A DNA stretch of 16,985 bases from Pseudomonadota bacterium (lineage in GTDB: Bacteria; Desulfobacterota; DSM-4660; Desulfatiglandales; B25-G16). This document shows positions 15,009 through 16,985 of this stretch, in pieces. A program made the translations under genes and the position numbers. The DNA lies in assembly GCA_015223015.1 (NCBI GenBank), contig JADFWK010000139.1, positions 1-16,985 on the forward strand, in the 5' to 3' direction. Each line of letters opens with the position of its first letter. Within the stretch, counting starts at the first letter, position 1. The notes below the pieces were generated by a model. It ran no database searches, was not told the DNA's origin, and was given only the letters and a program-made list of their open reading frames with translations.

Positions 15009-16685
15009 ATGAGTAATCCTCTACGTTACAATATCGGCGATGCCCGGCTGACCTATAGTGGCCGTCACGAAGCCATGGAGTTGAGCAAGGACAAGGTGTC
15101 CACTTTCAACTTGAGGCATCAAGAGGTGCTGAATTTTTATGGCTTTGAACTTGTCGGGGGAACGGTGTTTGTTATTGATGACCGGGTAAACGGGCACTCG
15201 AATCTTGGTGTATTCAGGAGCAAGCAGCTCCGCCAGGCCGTTATCCTTGCTGCGGCGCTACCCGCGGCGGCAGTTGTTATCGATGGCTTTGGTGCCTTAA
15301 ACAAAGTTCCCAAGGATCTTCAAACCAAGGATTTGATCAACCGATTAAAGCGGCATAACGATCGGATTGCGGCCCAGGTGATGAGTGAAGTGCTCCAGAT
15401 TACGACGGAGACCTTTGATTTAGGGGAAGAAGTGATCATCGAGAGCGCGATAACGGAAGGAGTACGGGCCAAGCCCGGTGTGGAGGCCGGCGGTAATCCG
15501 ACCATTGCTGTCGGTGCCCTATTCGGCAAGGAGGAGCACTGCAGCCGCTACAGCCACGGGCTTACCCAAGAGGTCAACAGGCTTTCTATGGGATCGGATG
15601 TTATCGACGGCACCGGCAAGTCGGTTGAGGGCCTTCACAGTTCACTTACTGCCCTATTTATTACCGAATCCAATTTCAAAAGGCACCTGCCCGACATCTA
15701 TGTTGAGCGTTGGATGACTGCTGCTCCCTTCCCCGAGTTTAACCCTCGGGACACTGACCTAAAAGAGGAGGCTCGGATCATCGCAGATGCGTGTGGCATA
15801 AAGGACTTCTCAGAAATGACCGCCTTCTTTCTTGACCGGCCGCGCCATCATCCCGCCATGGACCAGCTCAACGGCATCGGTGTGGCTACTCCCTTTGACA
15901 AAGACGGAGACCTCTTCCCTGCTCTGGTCTTGGGGCTCGATGGACTGCGCTTTCCGGACGGTCGCGGTCTCCATAGCATGATCGGGGAGATTGGGGGAAG
16001 CGCTGAGTGGACAGTTGGTGCTCTTCCCTTGGTTTGGCGGGGAGGTCAAAGCTTGGGTATGCTTACCAGCCAGAGCTCGCTCACCAGAAAGGACCTTTCA
16101 CCAGAGGAGCTATGGAACGAACGATTCCACTACACAGAGGAAGAACTCATACTCCTTCAGGATGCCAGGTTCGAGCAGAAGCCTTTTTTCACAGTCAACG
16201 ATCTCATGGAGAACCCGTTTGCCGGTGGAGTGAGTGCCTTCTGCGCCATTTCGGACAACTATTTTCTACCCCAGCTTGAGGGAGTCAAGATCGACCACGA
16301 GCAAGTTCTCATAACAACCAACACACTCATGATCAACTGCCTGGGGAATATCGAGCACTGGCAGCTCAGCTTCAAATGCGTTGAGGGCTTTGAAGCCACT
16401 GCCAAGAAGATCCGATCGCCGAAATCCGACTTGCGCAACCTTGAAAAGGCCCAGATCGAGAAACAGGTCAAGGACATGATCAATAATGAGACTGATCGAT
16501 TCAGGCTTAAGCATTTCTTCACTAATGAGTACTACCCAGCCATCATCCACACCGGCAGCAAGATGGTCGTGCTTGAGAAGACAATCGAGGCTATGATCGA
16601 CAGGGAGGCCTTCAGTGAACACGATCGAGATATAGTTAAGGCAGTGGTAAGGGCAGCGCCAGAGTGGTTTATCAGTGCGGTATAG
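15009..16685 (+). CDS. Divergent class II fructose-bisphosphatase-like (GlpX-fold) protein with N- and C-terminal extensions
   Basis: A 558-residue protein that I assign to the GlpX/class II FBPase fold by motif order. SDVIDGTGKSVEGL (196-209) corresponds to the metal-binding DPIDGT. EVIIESAITEG (141-151) corresponds to VIGEGE. Then follow LPDIYVERWM (228-236), a segment like ADACGIKDFSEMTAFFLDRPRH (260-280), DKDGD (297-301), IGEIGGSAEWTVGAL (325-339), and VNDLMENPFAGGVSAFCAISD (396-416), matching the EDLVRGDDVIFAATGVTDG region. Normal GlpX is about 320-340 residues; here about 130 extra residues precede the core and about 95 follow it. The Pro of DPIDGT is Val, so the substrate may not be fructose bisphosphate. 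The start has a GGAGGTG 5 nt away. Codon use looks more GC-rich than in the minus-strand genes. The gene stands alone between a tRNA remnant and tRNA-Ala. Confidence 0.6.
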   Translation: MSNPLRYNIGDARLTYSGRHEAMELSKDKVSTFNLRHQEVLNFYGFELVGGTVFVIDDRVNGHSNLGVFRSKQLRQAVILAAALPAAAVVIDGFGALNKVPKDLQTKDLINRLKRHNDRIAAQVMSEVLQITTETFDLGEEVIIESAITEGVRAKPGVEAGGNPTIAVGALFGKEEHCSRYSHGLTQEVNRLSMGSDVIDGTGKSVEGLHSSLTALFITESNFKRHLPDIYVERWMTAAPFPEFNPRDTDLKEEARIIADACGIKDFSEMTAFFLDRPRHHPAMDQLNGIGVATPFDKDGDLFPALVLGLDGLRFPDGRGLHSMIGEIGGSAEWTVGALPLVWRGGQSLGMLTSQSSLTRKDLSPEELWNERFHYTEEELILLQDARFEQKPFFTVNDLMENPFAGGVSAFCAISDNYFLPQLEGVKIDHEQVLITTNTLMINCLGNIEHWQLSFKCVEGFEATAKKIRSPKSDLRNLEKAQIEKQVKDMINNETDRFRLKHFFTNEYYPAIIHTGSKMVVLEKTIEAMIDREAFSEHDRDIVKAVVRAAPEWFISAV

Positions 16686-16721
16686 AGGATACGAATTACC
16701 CTACAGAAGAGACAATCTTGG

Positions 16722-16797
16722 TGGTGGAGCTGAGGGGGATCGAACCCCTGACCTCATGACTGCCAGTCATGCGCTCTCCCATCTGAGCTACAGCCCC
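16722..16797 (-). tRNA. tRNA-Ala (anticodon GGC)
   Basis: A 76-nt cloverleaf. The acceptor stem GGGGCTG/CAGCTCC has one G-T pair. The D arm contains TAGCTCAGATGGGAGAGC. The anticodon stem CATGA/TCATG encloses loop CTGGCAG with anticodon GGC, reading GCC/GCU alanine codons. The T arm is AGGGG-TTCGATC-CCCCT, and the discriminator A is followed by an encoded CCA. It is convergent with the GlpX-like gene, whose stop lies 36 bp away. Confidence 0.96.
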
Positions 16798-16807
16798 TTT
16801 ACAGTAG

Positions 16808-16836
16808 CAAATAGCAGATAGAATTTTGGGTGTCAA
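16808..16836 (-). promoter_or_regulatory. Promoter of tRNA-Ala
   Basis: On the minus strand a perfect TTGACA (16831-16836), a 17-bp spacer and TATTTG (16808-16813), ending 10 bp before the tRNA 5' base. The spacing and position are ideal for a stable-RNA promoter, although the -10 is imperfect. The remaining bases 16837-16985 contain no gene I can support. Confidence 0.6.
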
Positions 16837-16985
16837 TATTTTATTACGACACTCCAAGGTAACGTCAAAGTCCAGGGCATGGGTGTCTTTTTTTGGTTAT
16901 GCCCCTATAACATGGCCCCTTACTGGGTCGATTCAAAATGGTTTATTGAGCCATAAGCCTTAGAATCATAGGCTCCATCTATATA

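Noticed and set aside
16266..16622. Minus-strand open frame of 118 codons
   Set aside because: Antisense to the C-terminal part of the GlpX-like gene, with no ribosome binding site and no known domain.
16875..16904. GGGCAT/ATGCCC inverted repeat with an 18-nt loop upstream of the tRNA promoter
   Set aside because: The stem is only 6 bp, the loop is long and the T-run lies within the loop, so it does not look like a terminator or a defined site.

Overview
The window looks like a chromosomal segment of an anaerobic, Gram-negative-type bacterium, most plausibly of the Desulfobacterota/deltaproteobacterial kind. That placement is inferred from gene content: an electron-transfer flavoprotein whose alpha subunit carries a ferredoxin domain, a partnering FAD-dependent 2-hydroxyacid dehydrogenase, acyl-CoA enzymes, an Mpl murein-tripeptide ligase (typical of Gram-negatives), and GC-rich intergenic palindromes of a type common in that group. 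I ran no database search, so the taxonomy is tentative.

Layout. (1) 1-1687, plus strand: a thiolase and a DUF35 Zn-ribbon/OB-fold partner, 4 bp apart. (2) 1748-9961, minus strand, read right to left: ldcA, an AmiE/class C beta-lactamase-like serine hydrolase, mpl, murI, a GlcD-type FAD dehydrogenase, etfB, and etfA with an N-terminal 2x[4Fe-4S] domain. The first four genes form a peptidoglycan recycling and precursor set. The last three form a lactate-dehydrogenase/Etf-like complex expected to confurcate electrons to NAD+. (3) 10008-11065: a solitary Y1/REP-associated (RAYT) HUH transposase gene enclosed by 25-bp imperfect terminal inverted repeats, lying in the divergent intergenic region between ldcA and mdh. 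(4) 11144-16685, plus strand: malate dehydrogenase, a ComB-family protein, thioredoxin reductase overlapping a crotonase-family gene (likely a dienoyl-CoA isomerase), and a long divergent GlpX-fold protein. (5) 16722-16797, minus strand: tRNA-Ala(GGC) with encoded CCA and a good sigma70-like promoter.

The spacers hold as much of interest as the genes. Three copies of one GC-rich palindrome family occur, two of them in opposite orientation around a relic C-terminus of a GxxExxY-family gene between glcD and etfB. The mdh-comB spacer carries a MITE-like repeat of about 185 bp with 23-bp imperfect inverted ends and the third palindrome inside it. A degenerate copy of the tRNA-Ala 3' half lies just upstream of the GlpX-like gene, in direct orientation with the intact tRNA.

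I see no CRISPR array, rRNA, prophage or classical defence system. The strongest candidates for something little described are the 558-residue GlpX-like protein between a tRNA gene and a tRNA remnant, the transposase unit with terminal inverted repeats, and the fusion of murein recycling with an electron-confurcating dehydrogenase module on one strand.
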